The position numbers and the translations under genes are program-made. This document shows positions 42,158 through 50,073 of a stretch of 64,000 nt of DNA, piece after piece. Position 1 is the first letter of the stretch. The number at the start of each line of letters is the position of its first letter. The DNA is taken from the NCBI GenBank assembly GCA_050245915.1, contig JBFWWZ010000004.1, positions 1 to 64,000 of the forward strand, given 5' to 3'. The stretch is from JBDSKH01 sp050245915. GTDB lineage: Bacteria; Actinomycetota; Actinomycetes; Actinomycetales; Microbacteriaceae. The notes below the pieces were generated by a model, which had not been told where the DNA came from, searched no databases, and worked only from the letters and a program-made list of their open reading frames with translations.

Positions 42158-42194
42158 GACGTGTCAACATTATACACATCCGTTGACACGTCAA
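42158..42194. promoter_or_regulatory. double MarR-type operator around the divergent promoters
   Basis: GACGTGTCAAC (42158-42168) and GTTGACACGTC (42182-42192) are perfect 11-base inverted copies; the second extends into the palindrome TTGACACGTCAA (42183-42194). They flank the -10 TATAAT (minus strand) of the FMN reductase gene and the second contains a -35-like TTGACA facing the MarR gene. Strong candidate for autorepression and reductase repression by the adjacent MarR. Confidence 0.75.
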
Positions 42195-42221
42195 CGAATT
42201 GCGATCGCTATCATCGGTGTC

Positions 42222-42737
42222 ATGTCGACGACGCGCGAGGTCACCGGTCAGGAGTGGGAGCTCTGGCGCGGCTTCGTCACCATGCACCGGCACCTCGCCC
42301 GCGAACTCGACCGGCAGCTGCAGCGCGACGCCGGCATCTCGCAGGCCGACTTCATCGTGCTCGGACGCCTCGCGGAATCCCCCGACCGCCGCTTGCGCAC
42401 CGGCGAACTCGCCGAACTGCTCGCCTGGGAGAAGAGCAGGGTCTCGCACCAGGTCACCCGCATGGAGGCACGCGGCCTCGTCGAGCGCAGCGACTGCGAC
42501 ACCGACGGCCGCGGCACCTGGGTCGGCGTCACCCCCGAAGGCCGGCGCACCCTCCTCGCCTCGACGCGCGACCACGCGGCCAAGATCCAGGAGCTGTTCC
42601 TCGACGAACTCACCGAGCAGGATCGCACCGTGCTGCTCGACGTCACCCGGCGCGTGATGGAACGGCTGAACCCGCCCGCCTGCGACCTCGACGCCGAACT
42701 CGCCGCGCCGCGCGACTCCGGCAGCAGCGCCGCGTGA
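42222..42737 (+). CDS. MarR-family transcriptional regulator
   Basis: MarR regulator of 171 residues: winged HTH at about 45-115, with ISQADFIVLGRLAESPDRRL, LAWEKSRVSHQVTRMEARGL and the wing SDCDTDGRGTWVGVT. The short distance from a -10-like TATCAT to the ATG (7 bases) suggests a leaderless message. It likely represses itself and the divergent FMN reductase through the operators at 42158-42194, and its stop overlaps the next oxidoreductase start by 4 bases, so that gene is probably in the same regulon. Confidence 0.9.
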   Translation: MSTTREVTGQEWELWRGFVTMHRHLARELDRQLQRDAGISQADFIVLGRLAESPDRRLRTGELAELLAWEKSRVSHQVTRMEARGLVERSDCDTDGRGTWVGVTPEGRRTLLASTRDHAAKIQELFLDELTEQDRTVLLDVTRRVMERLNPPACDLDAELAAPRDSGSSAA

Positions 42738-44287
42738 GCGCACTCCCCGACCGCGCCGACATCGTCATCGTCGGCGGCGGCCACAACGGCCTCACCGCGG
42801 CGGCGTACCTGGCGGCGGCAGGCAAGAGCGTGGTGCTCCTCGAGCGCCTCGACGGCTTCGGCGGCGCCGCCGTCTCCGCCCCCGCCTTCCCCGGCGTCGA
42901 CGCCCGGCTCTCCCGGTACTCCTACCTCGTGAGCCTGCTCCCGCAGCAGATCATCCGCGACCTGAAGCTCGACATCCGCCTCGCCCGACGGCGCTACTCC
43001 TCGTACACCCCGCTGCCCGGCACCGGCACCGGGTTGCTCGTCGACACCGGCGACCCGGCGGCGACCGCCGCATCGTTCGCGGCCATCGGCGCGTCCGCCG
43101 ACGCCGAGGCCTGGCAGCGCTTCTACGCGGGGACCGACCGCGCGGCGAAAGCCCTCTTCCCCACCGTCACCGAGCCGCTCGCCACCCGGTCGGAGGCGCG
43201 GCGCCTGGTCGGCGACGACGCCCTCTGGGACGACCTGATCGAGAACCCGATCGGCAGCGCCATCGAACGCGACTTCGCCGACGACCTGGTGCGCGGCGTC
43301 GTCCTCACCGACGCCCTCATCGGCACCTTCGCCCCGAACATCGACGACACCCTGGCCGGCAACCGCTGCTTCCTGTACCACGTCATCGGCGGCGGCACCG
43401 GCGACTGGGACGTCCCGGTCGGCGGCATGGGCGCGGTCAGCGGCGCGCTCTGGCGCGCGGCGGTGGATGCCGGCGCCACCCTGATCAGCGGCGCGGAGGT
43501 CACCGCGATCACCCCCGACGGCGACGTCACGGTCGGCGATCGCACCATCCACGCCGGCACGGTGCTCGCCAACGTCGCCCCCTACGAGCTCGCCCGGCTG
43601 CTCGGCGAGCAGCCGCCCGCCAGACCCGAGGGCGCGCAGGTCAAGGTCAACCTGCTGCTGAAGCGTCTGCCGCGTCTGCGCGACAGCGGGGTGGATGCCG
43701 CGGCCGCCTTCGGGGGGACGTTCCACGCGAACGAGGGCTGGGCCGCGCTGGGCGCCGCCTACGACGCGGCGGCCGCGGGCGGCATCCCGAGCCCCCTGCC
43801 CGTGGAGATCTACTGCCACTCGCTCACCGACCCCAGCATCCTGAGTCCCGAGCTGCAGGCGGCGGGCGCCCAGACGCTCACCGTCTTCGGCCTGCATGCC
43901 CCCGACCGGCTGATCACCGAGCAGAACAACGACGCCCGCCGTGCCGAGCTGCAGGCGGCAGTGTTCGCCTCGCTCGACGCGGTGCTCGCGGAGCCGCTCG
44001 CCGACGTGCTGCTCACCGACGGCGAGGGCAACCCGTGCGTCGAGACCAAGACGACGCTCGACATCGAGCACGCGCTGCACATGCCGGGGGGCAACATCTT
44101 CCACGGGCCGCTGTCGTGGCCGTTCGCCGAGGACGACGCCGACCTGTTGACGCCGGCCGCCCGCTGGGGCGTGCAGACCGTCCACGACCGGATCCTGCTG
44201 TGCGGCTCCGGTGCCGTGCGCGGCGGCGCCGTCAGCGGCATCGGGGGACACAACGCCGCTATGGCGGTGCTGGAGGCATCCCACTAG
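42734..44287 (+). CDS. FAD-dependent phytoene-desaturase-like oxidoreductase
   Basis: Protein of 517 residues in the NAD(P)/FAD amine oxidase / phytoene desaturase superfamily. FAD motif at the start (DIVIVGGGHNGLTAAAYLAA, then VVLLERLDGFGGAA) and the C-terminal flavin motif SGIGGHNAAMAVLEA. Middle part with GGGTGDWDVPVGGMGAVSGAL. It matches the broad pyridine nucleotide-disulfide/CrtI-like group often annotated without function; no carotenoid gene is nearby. GTG at 42734 overlaps the MarR stop. Confidence 0.87.
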   Translation: MSALPDRADIVIVGGGHNGLTAAAYLAAAGKSVVLLERLDGFGGAAVSAPAFPGVDARLSRYSYLVSLLPQQIIRDLKLDIRLARRRYSSYTPLPGTGTGLLVDTGDPAATAASFAAIGASADAEAWQRFYAGTDRAAKALFPTVTEPLATRSEARRLVGDDALWDDLIENPIGSAIERDFADDLVRGVVLTDALIGTFAPNIDDTLAGNRCFLYHVIGGGTGDWDVPVGGMGAVSGALWRAAVDAGATLISGAEVTAITPDGDVTVGDRTIHAGTVLANVAPYELARLLGEQPPARPEGAQVKVNLLLKRLPRLRDSGVDAAAAFGGTFHANEGWAALGAAYDAAAAGGIPSPLPVEIYCHSLTDPSILSPELQAAGAQTLTVFGLHAPDRLITEQNNDARRAELQAAVFASLDAVLAEPLADVLLTDGEGNPCVETKTTLDIEHALHMPGGNIFHGPLSWPFAEDDADLLTPAARWGVQTVHDRILLCGSGAVRGGAVSGIGGHNAAMAVLEASH

Positions 44288-44320
44288 CCTGGCTGCGACC
44301 ATCGATCGAGGGAGCAGGCA

Positions 44321-44761
44321 ATGGGAATGTTCGACGGGGCCGCCGGGGGCGACTGGGCCAAGCAGGCCGCAGACGCGCAGGCGATGGCCGACCAGATGAT
44401 GAAGGACTCCGGCTACGGCGCCACGATGGGCGAGCAGGTCGGCAACATGGGCGCGATGGCGGGAGACCGGGCCGCGCTCGAAGCACAGGCCGACGAGCAG
44501 AACCGCATCCTCGCGATCGGCGAGAAGGCGAAGATCACCATCACAGGCAAGACCGACCTGGGCAAGAAGGTCGCCGGCAACGACACCTACCTGCTCGAAC
44601 TCGAGGTCACCCCCGACGGCGGCAAGGCGTACACGGTCAAGAAGGAGGAGATCATCCCCCCGCAGGTGATCAGCGGCTACGCCGACGGCACCACCCTCGA
44701 CGGGCGCATCGACCCCGCCGACAAGAACAAGGTCGCCTTCGGCGACAAGCCGTTCAAGTAA
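44321..44761 (+). CDS. small acidic protein of unknown function, paralogue 1
   Basis: Protein of 146 residues. An N-terminal region rich in Ala, Met, Gln and Asp (about 10-65) that looks like amphipathic helices is followed by a beta-rich domain (KAKITITGKTDLGKKVAGND, YLLELEVTPDGGKAYTVKKE, then ISGYADGTTLDGRIDPADKN). It shares starting residues and layout with the next gene (MGMFD / MGVFD), and GGAGCAGG precedes both ATGs. No known family. No signal peptide or membrane helix, so cytoplasmic. Confidence 0.75.
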   Translation: MGMFDGAAGGDWAKQAADAQAMADQMMKDSGYGATMGEQVGNMGAMAGDRAALEAQADEQNRILAIGEKAKITITGKTDLGKKVAGNDTYLLELEVTPDGGKAYTVKKEEIIPPQVISGYADGTTLDGRIDPADKNKVAFGDKPFK

Positions 44762-44772
44762 GGAGCAGGCGC

Positions 44773-45207
44773 ATGGGAGTGTTCGACGACGTGGGACGCA
44801 TCTGGGACGCGTCCAAGCAGAACCCGCGCCCCGGCCTCGTGCAGGGCATCGGGATGGCGGCGGACGCCGCCGAGGCCGCCGCGGCCATGCAACAGCAGAT
44901 GGCGGCGAACGGCGGCGTGCCGCAGGGGGTGAACGGTCAGAGCTTCAACCCGTTCGAGAACATGCAGGGCATGGCCGCGGCGACCCGCGGCACCGGCACG
45001 ATCCTGAAGCTCGAGGACACCAAGGAGAAACTCCAGGAGGCGACGATCTACGACGTCACCTTCACCGTGGTCTCCGACGGGCACGAGCCCTTCGAGGTGG
45101 TGCATCGGCAGATGATCTCGGCCGCCGCGCTCGGCAACTGGCAGGTCGGCAAGACCATGCCGGTGCGGTTCGACCCGGCGAACCCGACCCAAGTGACGAT
45201 CGGCTGA
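44773..45207 (+). CDS. small protein of unknown function, paralogue 2
   Basis: Protein of 144 residues, 11 bases after its partner. Helical, methionine- and alanine-rich N-half (MAADAAEAAAAMQQQMAANG), then a beta-barrel-like C-half (GTILKLEDTKEKLQEATIYD, HEPFEVVHRQMISAAALGNW, MPVRFDPANPTQVTIG). The C-half resembles the short domains of bacterial DUF3592-like proteins that wrap a cofactor or peptide. Its TGA is the left end of the repeat at 45205. Confidence 0.75.
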   Translation: MGVFDDVGRIWDASKQNPRPGLVQGIGMAADAAEAAAAMQQQMAANGGVPQGVNGQSFNPFENMQGMAAATRGTGTILKLEDTKEKLQEATIYDVTFTVVSDGHEPFEVVHRQMISAAALGNWQVGKTMPVRFDPANPTQVTIG

Positions 45208-45240
45208 TTTCGACACGCCGCTGACGCGGCTACTCAATCA
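45205..45240. repeat. REP-like inverted repeat, GAGTAG/CGACAC type
   Basis: TGATTTCGACACG ... GCTACTCAATCA: ends TGATT/AATCA and inner CCGC/GCGG pair. It is the inverted form of the element at 29000-29038. It supplies the stop codon of the small protein gene on the left and, on the minus strand, the stop of the thioesterase gene at 45234. Confidence 0.6.
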
Positions 45241-45797
45241 CCGTCCCAGAGGCTCGGCGCCGGGCTCTTCGTGCTCGGCAGCCGGGTCGCCTTCGCCCAC
45301 TCGCGCATCCACGCCGGGATCGGCTTCACCGTGACGTCGACGCCGACGATCTCGCCGAGCTCGGCCGTCGACACCACCCCTCCGCGATCGCGCAGGAAAC
45401 GACCGGCCACGAACGCCACCGCCGTGACCTCCCCCGCGCGCACGAACCGCTGCTCGATGTAGACCGCCTTCTCGTCGTAGCCGGCGATGCGGGTCTCGAT
45501 GGTGAACCGCTCGCCCAGCTCCAGCGACTTGCGGTACGTGATGGTCTGCGTCGTCACCACCGGGTACACGCCGGCGTCGCGCAGCAGCTTCCAGGTGCCG
45601 GAGCGCTGCAGCAGATCGAACCGGGAGTGGTCCATCAGCTGCAGATACACGGAGTTGTTCATGTGCCGCAGCTCGTCGATGTCGCTCAGCCAGACCCGCT
45701 CGCGGGTGACGCCGAGGTCGTGGATCTGCAGGCGCGGGCCGCGGCGGGCCGCGAGACGGAGGCGGGCGAGACGGAGGTAGCGACGGAACCAGTCCAC
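45234..45797 (-). CDS. acyl-CoA thioesterase (hotdog fold)
   Basis: Protein of 187 residues of the THEM6/YbgC-like hotdog thioesterases. Basic N-terminus (WFRRYLRLARLRLAARRG) and the central motif RVWLSDIDELRHMNNSVYLQ, with the catalytic Asp-X-Asp region near residue 38, then QTITYRKSLELGERFTIETR. It would hydrolyse acyl-CoA. It starts 7 bases before the end of the DNA glycosylase gene upstream, so the pair may share a message. Confidence 0.85.
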   Translation of the reverse strand: MDWFRRYLRLARLRLAARRGPRLQIHDLGVTRERVWLSDIDELRHMNNSVYLQLMDHSRFDLLQRSGTWKLLRDAGVYPVVTTQTITYRKSLELGERFTIETRIAGYDEKAVYIEQRFVRAGEVTAVAFVAGRFLRDRGGVVSTAELGEIVGVDVTVKPIPAWMREWAKATRLPSTKSPAPSLWDGD

Positions 45798-45803
45798 GTC
45801 TGG

Positions 45804-46712
45804 CTACCGTAGCCGGTTGTCGGCGATCGTCATGCGCGGGCCGTGTCGTTCGTAGCCGATGCCGGCCGCCTCGATGAGCCGGACGACGCGCTGGCGGTGG
45901 CCCGCCCACGGCTGCAGCAGTTCGAGCATGCGGTCGTCGTCGACGCGCTCGCCGATCAGCGCCCAGCCGACGCGCTTCGACACGTGGAAGTCGCCGACGC
46001 TCACCGAGTCGGGGTCGCCGTGCGAGCGCTGCACCACCTCGTGCGCCGTCCACACCCCGACGCCGGGGATGGTGCGCAAGCGCGTCGTCGCCTCCGTTGC
46101 CGGGAGCCCGGCCGCACGCTCCAGGGCATCTCCGACCGCGACCACGCGCATCACGGTGTCCGACCGCTGCGGGCCCACACCCGCGCGATGCCACTCCCAC
46201 GACGGAATCCGCCGCCACACCGCCGGCGGAGGCGCCACTCGCATCCCGAGCGGCGCCGGTCCCGGCGCGACCTCGCCGTGGCGCGTCACCAGCAGGCGCC
46301 ACGCGCGCTTCTGCTCGATGCCCGTGACCTTCTGCCCCAGCACCGCCGGCACGAGGAAGGGCAGGATGCGACGCGCGCGCGTCAGCCGCAGTCCCGGCAT
46401 GCGGTGGCGCAGCTCCGCGACGAGGGGGTGCCGGGACGCGTCGAACCCGGTGTCGTCGTCGTCGGCGCCGCACAGGGCGGGCACCTGAGCGATCGCCCGA
46501 TCCGCACCCGGTCCCCAGGCCGCCGCCTCGATGACGGATGCCACGGTGCGCAGCAGGAGCGTCGCGGCGCCCGCGGGGGTCGCCATCGTCATCCAGAACC
46601 CCGACGCATCGCGCTGGAAGGTGGGGTCTGTGCTCCCCTGGGCCAGCGGCCCGAGCGTCAGCCGCAGCGAGACCTCGCCACGCGGGCGGTAGGCGGTCGT
46701 GACGGGCTCCAT
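45804..46712 (-). CDS. DNA-3-methyladenine glycosylase II (AlkA type)
   Basis: DNA repair glycosylase of 302 residues. N-terminal TATA-like domain (about 1-90), then the HhH-GPD fold: FLVPAVLGQKVTGIEQKRAW, LRTIPGVGVWTAHEVVQRSH with the helix-hairpin-helix near residue 215, and SVSVGDFHVSKRV with the catalytic Asp. It removes alkylated bases such as 3-methyladenine. ATG at 46712 is chosen; an upstream start at 46742 would only add ten odd residues. No iron-sulfur cysteines are seen, as expected for AlkA. Confidence 0.9.
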   Translation of the reverse strand: MEPVTTAYRPRGEVSLRLTLGPLAQGSTDPTFQRDASGFWMTMATPAGAATLLLRTVASVIEAAAWGPGADRAIAQVPALCGADDDDTGFDASRHPLVAELRHRMPGLRLTRARRILPFLVPAVLGQKVTGIEQKRAWRLLVTRHGEVAPGPAPLGMRVAPPPAVWRRIPSWEWHRAGVGPQRSDTVMRVVAVGDALERAAGLPATEATTRLRTIPGVGVWTAHEVVQRSHGDPDSVSVGDFHVSKRVGWALIGERVDDDRMLELLQPWAGHRQRVVRLIEAAGIGYERHGPRMTIADNRLR

Positions 46713-46755
46713 CGTCGCCACCCTAACCCCGGTGCGCGACATCCCCGGACATGAG

Positions 46756-46789
46756 GAACCGGGGCGGACATCGTCGTCCGCCCCGGTTC
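46756..46789 (-). terminator. perfect 14-bp stem hairpin terminator
   Basis: GAACCGGGGCGGAC (46756-46769) pairs perfectly with GTCCGCCCCGGTTC (46776-46789) around a six-base loop. It lies 12 bases after the stop of the DUF4190 gene on the minus strand and before the glycosylase start. No T-run follows, as usual in high-GC actinobacteria. Confidence 0.75.
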
Positions 46790-46800
46790 TCAGTCGTGCA

Positions 46801-47097
46801 TCAGCAGGGCTGGGCGACCCCGTCGATGGTGACGGTGCAGGTGCCGAGGCCGCTCGCCGCGAGGATCAGCGGGAGGCCGACCACGAGGAACAGGTACAGC
46901 ACCGTGAGGATGAGGCCGATGACGATCGCCGCGGTGGCGAGCCCGGTCGGCGCGTTGCCGGCCTTCGCCTGCGAACGCGCCACGAAGCCGAGGATCGCGC
47001 CGATCAGCGGGGCCAGGAACGCGAGGATGATCGCGACGATGCTGAGGGTACGGCCGGGAACGGCCGGAGCGGCCGGAGCCGGGGCGGGGGTGGTCAT
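46801..47097 (-). CDS. DUF4190-type small membrane protein
   Basis: Protein of 98 residues: Pro/Ala-rich N-terminus (about 1-15), then two hydrophobic helices (GRTLSIVAIILAFLAPLIGA and GLATAAIVIGLILTVLYLFL) separated by the short polar FVARSQAKAGNAPTG typical of DUF4190. It ends with an outside tail containing two Cys. Function unknown. It stands alone with its own terminator and faces away from pfkA. Confidence 0.85.
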   Translation of the reverse strand: MTTPAPAPAAPAVPGRTLSIVAIILAFLAPLIGAILGFVARSQAKAGNAPTGLATAAIVIGLILTVLYLFLVVGLPLILAASGLGTCTVTIDGVAQPC

Positions 47098-47234
47098 TGA
47101 GGTGGATCCCTCCAGGTAGGTGAGTGTTGACGGTGCGCTTGAGCGCGCCAGCCAGACTCTAGCGATTGTCAGGGTGCGCGCGCGACAGGCTTGCCCGCGA
47201 GAACCGGCACGCGCTATGGGCCAGAATGGACGCG

Positions 47235-48260
47235 ATGAGTATCGGCATCCTGACCAGCGGCGGAGACTGCCCCGGCCTCAACGCGGTGATCCGCGCCGCC
47301 GTGTTCACCGGGAGCAAGCTTCACGGCATGGAGTTCGTGGGGTTCAAGAACGGCTGGAAGGGCCTCGTCGAGGGCGACACGATGCCGCTCGGGCGCCCCC
47401 AGGTGATGGGCATCTCGAAGCAGGGGGGCACCATCCTGGGCACCTCGCGCACCAACCCGTTCGAGAACGGCGGCGGTCCGGAGCGCATCGCTCAGGTGAT
47501 GGAGGAGAACGGCGTCGAGGCGCTGATCGCCATCGGCGGCGAAGGCACGCTCGCGGCGGCGAAACGCCTCACCGATGAGGGCATCAACATCGTCGGGGTT
47601 CCGAAGACGATCGACAACGACCTCTCGGCCACCGACTACACGTTCGGCTTCGACACCGCGGTGCAGATCGCGACGGATGCCATGGACCGGCTACGGACGA
47701 CAGGCGACTCCCACGGGCGCTGCATGGTCGCCGAGGTGATGGGACGGCACGTCGGCTGGATCGCGCTGCACTCCGGCATGGCGGCGGGTGCGCACGCCAT
47801 CCTGATCCCCGAGCAGCGCACGTCGATGGATCAGATCTGCGAATGGGTCGAGTCGGCCCGCGACCGTGGCCGCGCCCCGCTGATCGCGGTCGCCGAGGGC
47901 TTCAAGCTCGACACCATGGACGACGCGCACTCCGAGCGCGGACTCGACGCGTTCGGCCGGCCGCGGCTCGGCGGCATCGGCGACCAGCTCGCCCCCGAGA
48001 TCGAGGCCCGCACCGGGATCGAGACGCGCTCGACGACCCTGGGCCACATCCAGCGCGGCGGCACCCCCACCGCGTACGACCGGGTGCTCGCCACCCGGTA
48101 CGGCATGGCGGCGATCGCGTCGATCCGCGCGAAGCACTGGGGACGCATGGTCGCGCTGCGCGGGACGCAGATCGTGAACGTCCCGTTCGAGGACGCGCTC
48201 GGCCGGCTGAAGGTCGTGCCGCAGAACCGCTACGACGAGGCCGCCGTCCTCTTCGGCTGA
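47235..48260 (+). CDS. pfkA: 6-phosphofructokinase
   Basis: Phosphofructokinase of 341 residues, matching Streptomyces PFK in length. Conserved pieces: GILTSGGDCPGLNAVIRAAV at the start, IGGEGTLAAAKRL, GVPKTIDNDL with catalytic Asp near residue 128, and TTLGHIQRGGTPTA. At the ATP/PPi decision points it has Gly in GGEGT (ATP type) and Lys in PKTIDND, the mixed pattern of actinobacterial ATP-dependent enzymes. ATG 47235 is preferred; ATG 47226 adds three residues. It commits fructose 6-phosphate to glycolysis. Confidence 0.93.
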   Translation: MSIGILTSGGDCPGLNAVIRAAVFTGSKLHGMEFVGFKNGWKGLVEGDTMPLGRPQVMGISKQGGTILGTSRTNPFENGGGPERIAQVMEENGVEALIAIGGEGTLAAAKRLTDEGINIVGVPKTIDNDLSATDYTFGFDTAVQIATDAMDRLRTTGDSHGRCMVAEVMGRHVGWIALHSGMAAGAHAILIPEQRTSMDQICEWVESARDRGRAPLIAVAEGFKLDTMDDAHSERGLDAFGRPRLGGIGDQLAPEIEARTGIETRSTTLGHIQRGGTPTAYDRVLATRYGMAAIASIRAKHWGRMVALRGTQIVNVPFEDALGRLKVVPQNRYDEAAVLFG

Positions 48261-48262
48261 GC

Positions 48263-49207
48263 ATGCGCGCGCTGCGAGCGACCCGCGGGTCGAGAGCCGA
48301 GATCGTCGACGAGGACGAACCCGTGGGCGAGGGCGTGCTCGTCGACGTCACGTTCTCGTCGCTGAACTACAAGGACGCGCTCGCCGTGACGGGGCGACCC
48401 GGCGTGATCCGGGCGGACACCCTGATCGCCGGCATCGACCTGGTCGGCACCCGCCGCGACACCGGAGAGCGCGTGCTCGTGAACGGCTGCGGTCTCGGGG
48501 AGACCCACGACGGCGGGCTCGCCGACGTCGCCCGCGTGCCGCAGGAGTGGCTCGTGCCGGTGCCGTCCAGGATGACCGACGCCCAGGCCGCCGCGATCGG
48601 CACGGCCGGCTACACGGCGGCGTTGTGCGTGCTCGCGCTCGACGGCGCCGTGGCCGGGGACGAGGCCGGCGAGATCGTGGTCACCGGCGCGACGGGCGGC
48701 GTCGGCTCGATCGCGATCGCGCTGCTGTCCACCGGCGGCCGAGAGGTCGCGGCGGTGACCGGCAAGTCGGGCGCCCATGACTATCTGCGCGAGCTGGGCG
48801 CGACCACGATCGTCGACCGGGCCGAGCTGGAGTCGCCAGGCAAGCCGCTGCAGACCGAGCGCTGGGCGGGCGCCGTCGACACCGTGGGCGGCTCGGTTCT
48901 CGCGAACATCCTCAGCCAGACCCGGTACGGCGGCACCGTCACCGCGTGCGGCCTCGCCGGCGGCACCGACGTGACGGCGAGCATGATGCCGTTCATCCTG
49001 CGGGCGGTGTCGCTCGTCGGCATCAATTCCGTGTACACGCCGCGCGAGCGGCGTCTCGCGGCGTGGACGCTGCTCGACCACCGACTGGACCTCGGTCTGC
49101 TCGACCGGCTCACGGCATCCATCGGGCTCGACGGTGTCGTGCCGGCGGCGGAGCGGATGATCGCGGGCGAGACCACCGGACGGACCATCGTCGACGTGCG
49201 GCGCTAG
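48263..49207 (+). CDS. acryloyl-CoA reductase-like quinone oxidoreductase (YhdH family)
   Basis: Zinc-free MDR-family NADPH oxidoreductase of 314 residues. GroES-like N-domain (SSLNYKDALAVTGRPGVIR, GIDLVGTRRD), Rossmann domain with VTGATGGVGSIAIALLSTGG near residue 145 and the later GLAGGTDVTASMMPFILRAV that is typical of YhdH/AcuI. AcuI relatives reduce acryloyl-CoA. ATG at 48263 is 2 bases after the pfkA stop, so the two are likely co-transcribed. Confidence 0.88.
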   Translation: MRALRATRGSRAEIVDEDEPVGEGVLVDVTFSSLNYKDALAVTGRPGVIRADTLIAGIDLVGTRRDTGERVLVNGCGLGETHDGGLADVARVPQEWLVPVPSRMTDAQAAAIGTAGYTAALCVLALDGAVAGDEAGEIVVTGATGGVGSIAIALLSTGGREVAAVTGKSGAHDYLRELGATTIVDRAELESPGKPLQTERWAGAVDTVGGSVLANILSQTRYGGTVTACGLAGGTDVTASMMPFILRAVSLVGINSVYTPRERRLAAWTLLDHRLDLGLLDRLTASIGLDGVVPAAERMIAGETTGRTIVDVRR

Positions 49208-49216
49208 GCTCCGAGC

Positions 49217-49621
49217 ATGAACGGTCTCGTCATCGCCGGATCGGTGTTCGCCGCCGTCGCGGCCCTGATCCACGTCTACATCTTCATCCTCGAGAGCGTG
49301 CAGTGGTCGAAGGAGTCCACGCGGCGGGTGTTCGGGGTGAAGAGCGCGGAGGACGCCGAGCTGATGCGTCCCCTCGCCTTCAACCAGGGCTTCTACAACC
49401 TGTTCCTGGCGCTCGGCACGATCATCGGCCTGGTGCTGATCCTCACCGGCGGTCTGGTGCAGGCGGGCTTCGGCGTGGCGATCCTCGCGCTGTCGAGCAT
49501 GGTGCTCGCCGCTGCGGTGCTGATCGCCTCCAACCCGAAGCTGGCGCGGTCGGCACTGATCCAGGGCGCCGCGCCGCTGATCGCGGTGGTGCTGCTGGTC
49601 GCGGGGGCCGCGACCGCCTAG
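49217..49621 (+). CDS. DUF1304 membrane protein
   Basis: Integral membrane protein of 134 residues with four helices. Signature of DUF1304: AALIHVYIFILESVQW at the first helix and FNQGFYNLFLALGTIIGLVL near residue 55. Function unknown. Downstream of the YhdH gene by 9 bases. Its TAG overlaps the stop of the convergent gene at 49618. Confidence 0.88.
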   Translation: MNGLVIAGSVFAAVAALIHVYIFILESVQWSKESTRRVFGVKSAEDAELMRPLAFNQGFYNLFLALGTIIGLVLILTGGLVQAGFGVAILALSSMVLAAAVLIASNPKLARSALIQGAAPLIAVVLLVAGAATA

Positions 49622-50073
49622 GGCTCGATCCCCAGGTGCCGCCGGATCTCGGCGGCCTGCGCCTCCGTGCGGTCCTTCCACGACACCGTGGTGGAGAGTT
49701 CACGCACCCAGCCCTCGCGTGGCGTGAGTTTCAGCAGCGACAGGATCGGGTCCTTCGCGTCGAGGAACTTCCAGTACGGCACGACGGTCACCTTCGTCAG
49801 CTCGCCGGCCGCGTACCGGTAGTCGCGGAACCAGCCGCGCACGAGGATCGCGTCGCCGTCGAGCAGCACGCCGACGAACAGCGATCGCGCGGCGAGCGCG
49901 ACCGCGAGGATCTCGATCACGTAGGGGAGCGGGCCGCTCAGCGCCTCCGGCAGCGCGGCGACCCAGGCGATCAGGAACACGGTGACGGCGACCAGCACGG
50001 CCAGTGCGAAGACGCGGGGCACGGCGCCCGACCCGCGTAGCCGGGTGCTGCGCGCGTAGCGCCGATCACTCAT
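49618..50073 (-). CDS. membrane protein of unknown function
   Basis: Protein of 151 residues: basic N-terminus, two membrane helices (about 20-42 and 48-70), and a soluble C-terminal part with VGVLLDGDAILVRGWFRDYRY-like strands that resembles a bacterial PH-type domain. The start overlaps the end of hemD by 8 bases, so it is the last gene of the heme-cluster transcript. No catalytic motif. Confidence 0.75.
   Translation of the reverse strand: MSDRRYARSTRLRGSGAVPRVFALAVLVAVTVFLIAWVAALPEALSGPLPYVIEILAVALAARSLFVGVLLDGDAILVRGWFRDYRYAAGELTKVTVVPYWKFLDAKDPILSLLKLTPREGWVRELSTTVSWKDRTEAQAAEIRRHLGIEP

Noticed and set aside
47235..48260. PPi-dependent phosphofructokinase because of PKTIDND
   Set aside because: The other decision site is GGEGT (Gly, not Asp), the pattern of ATP-using actinobacterial enzymes.
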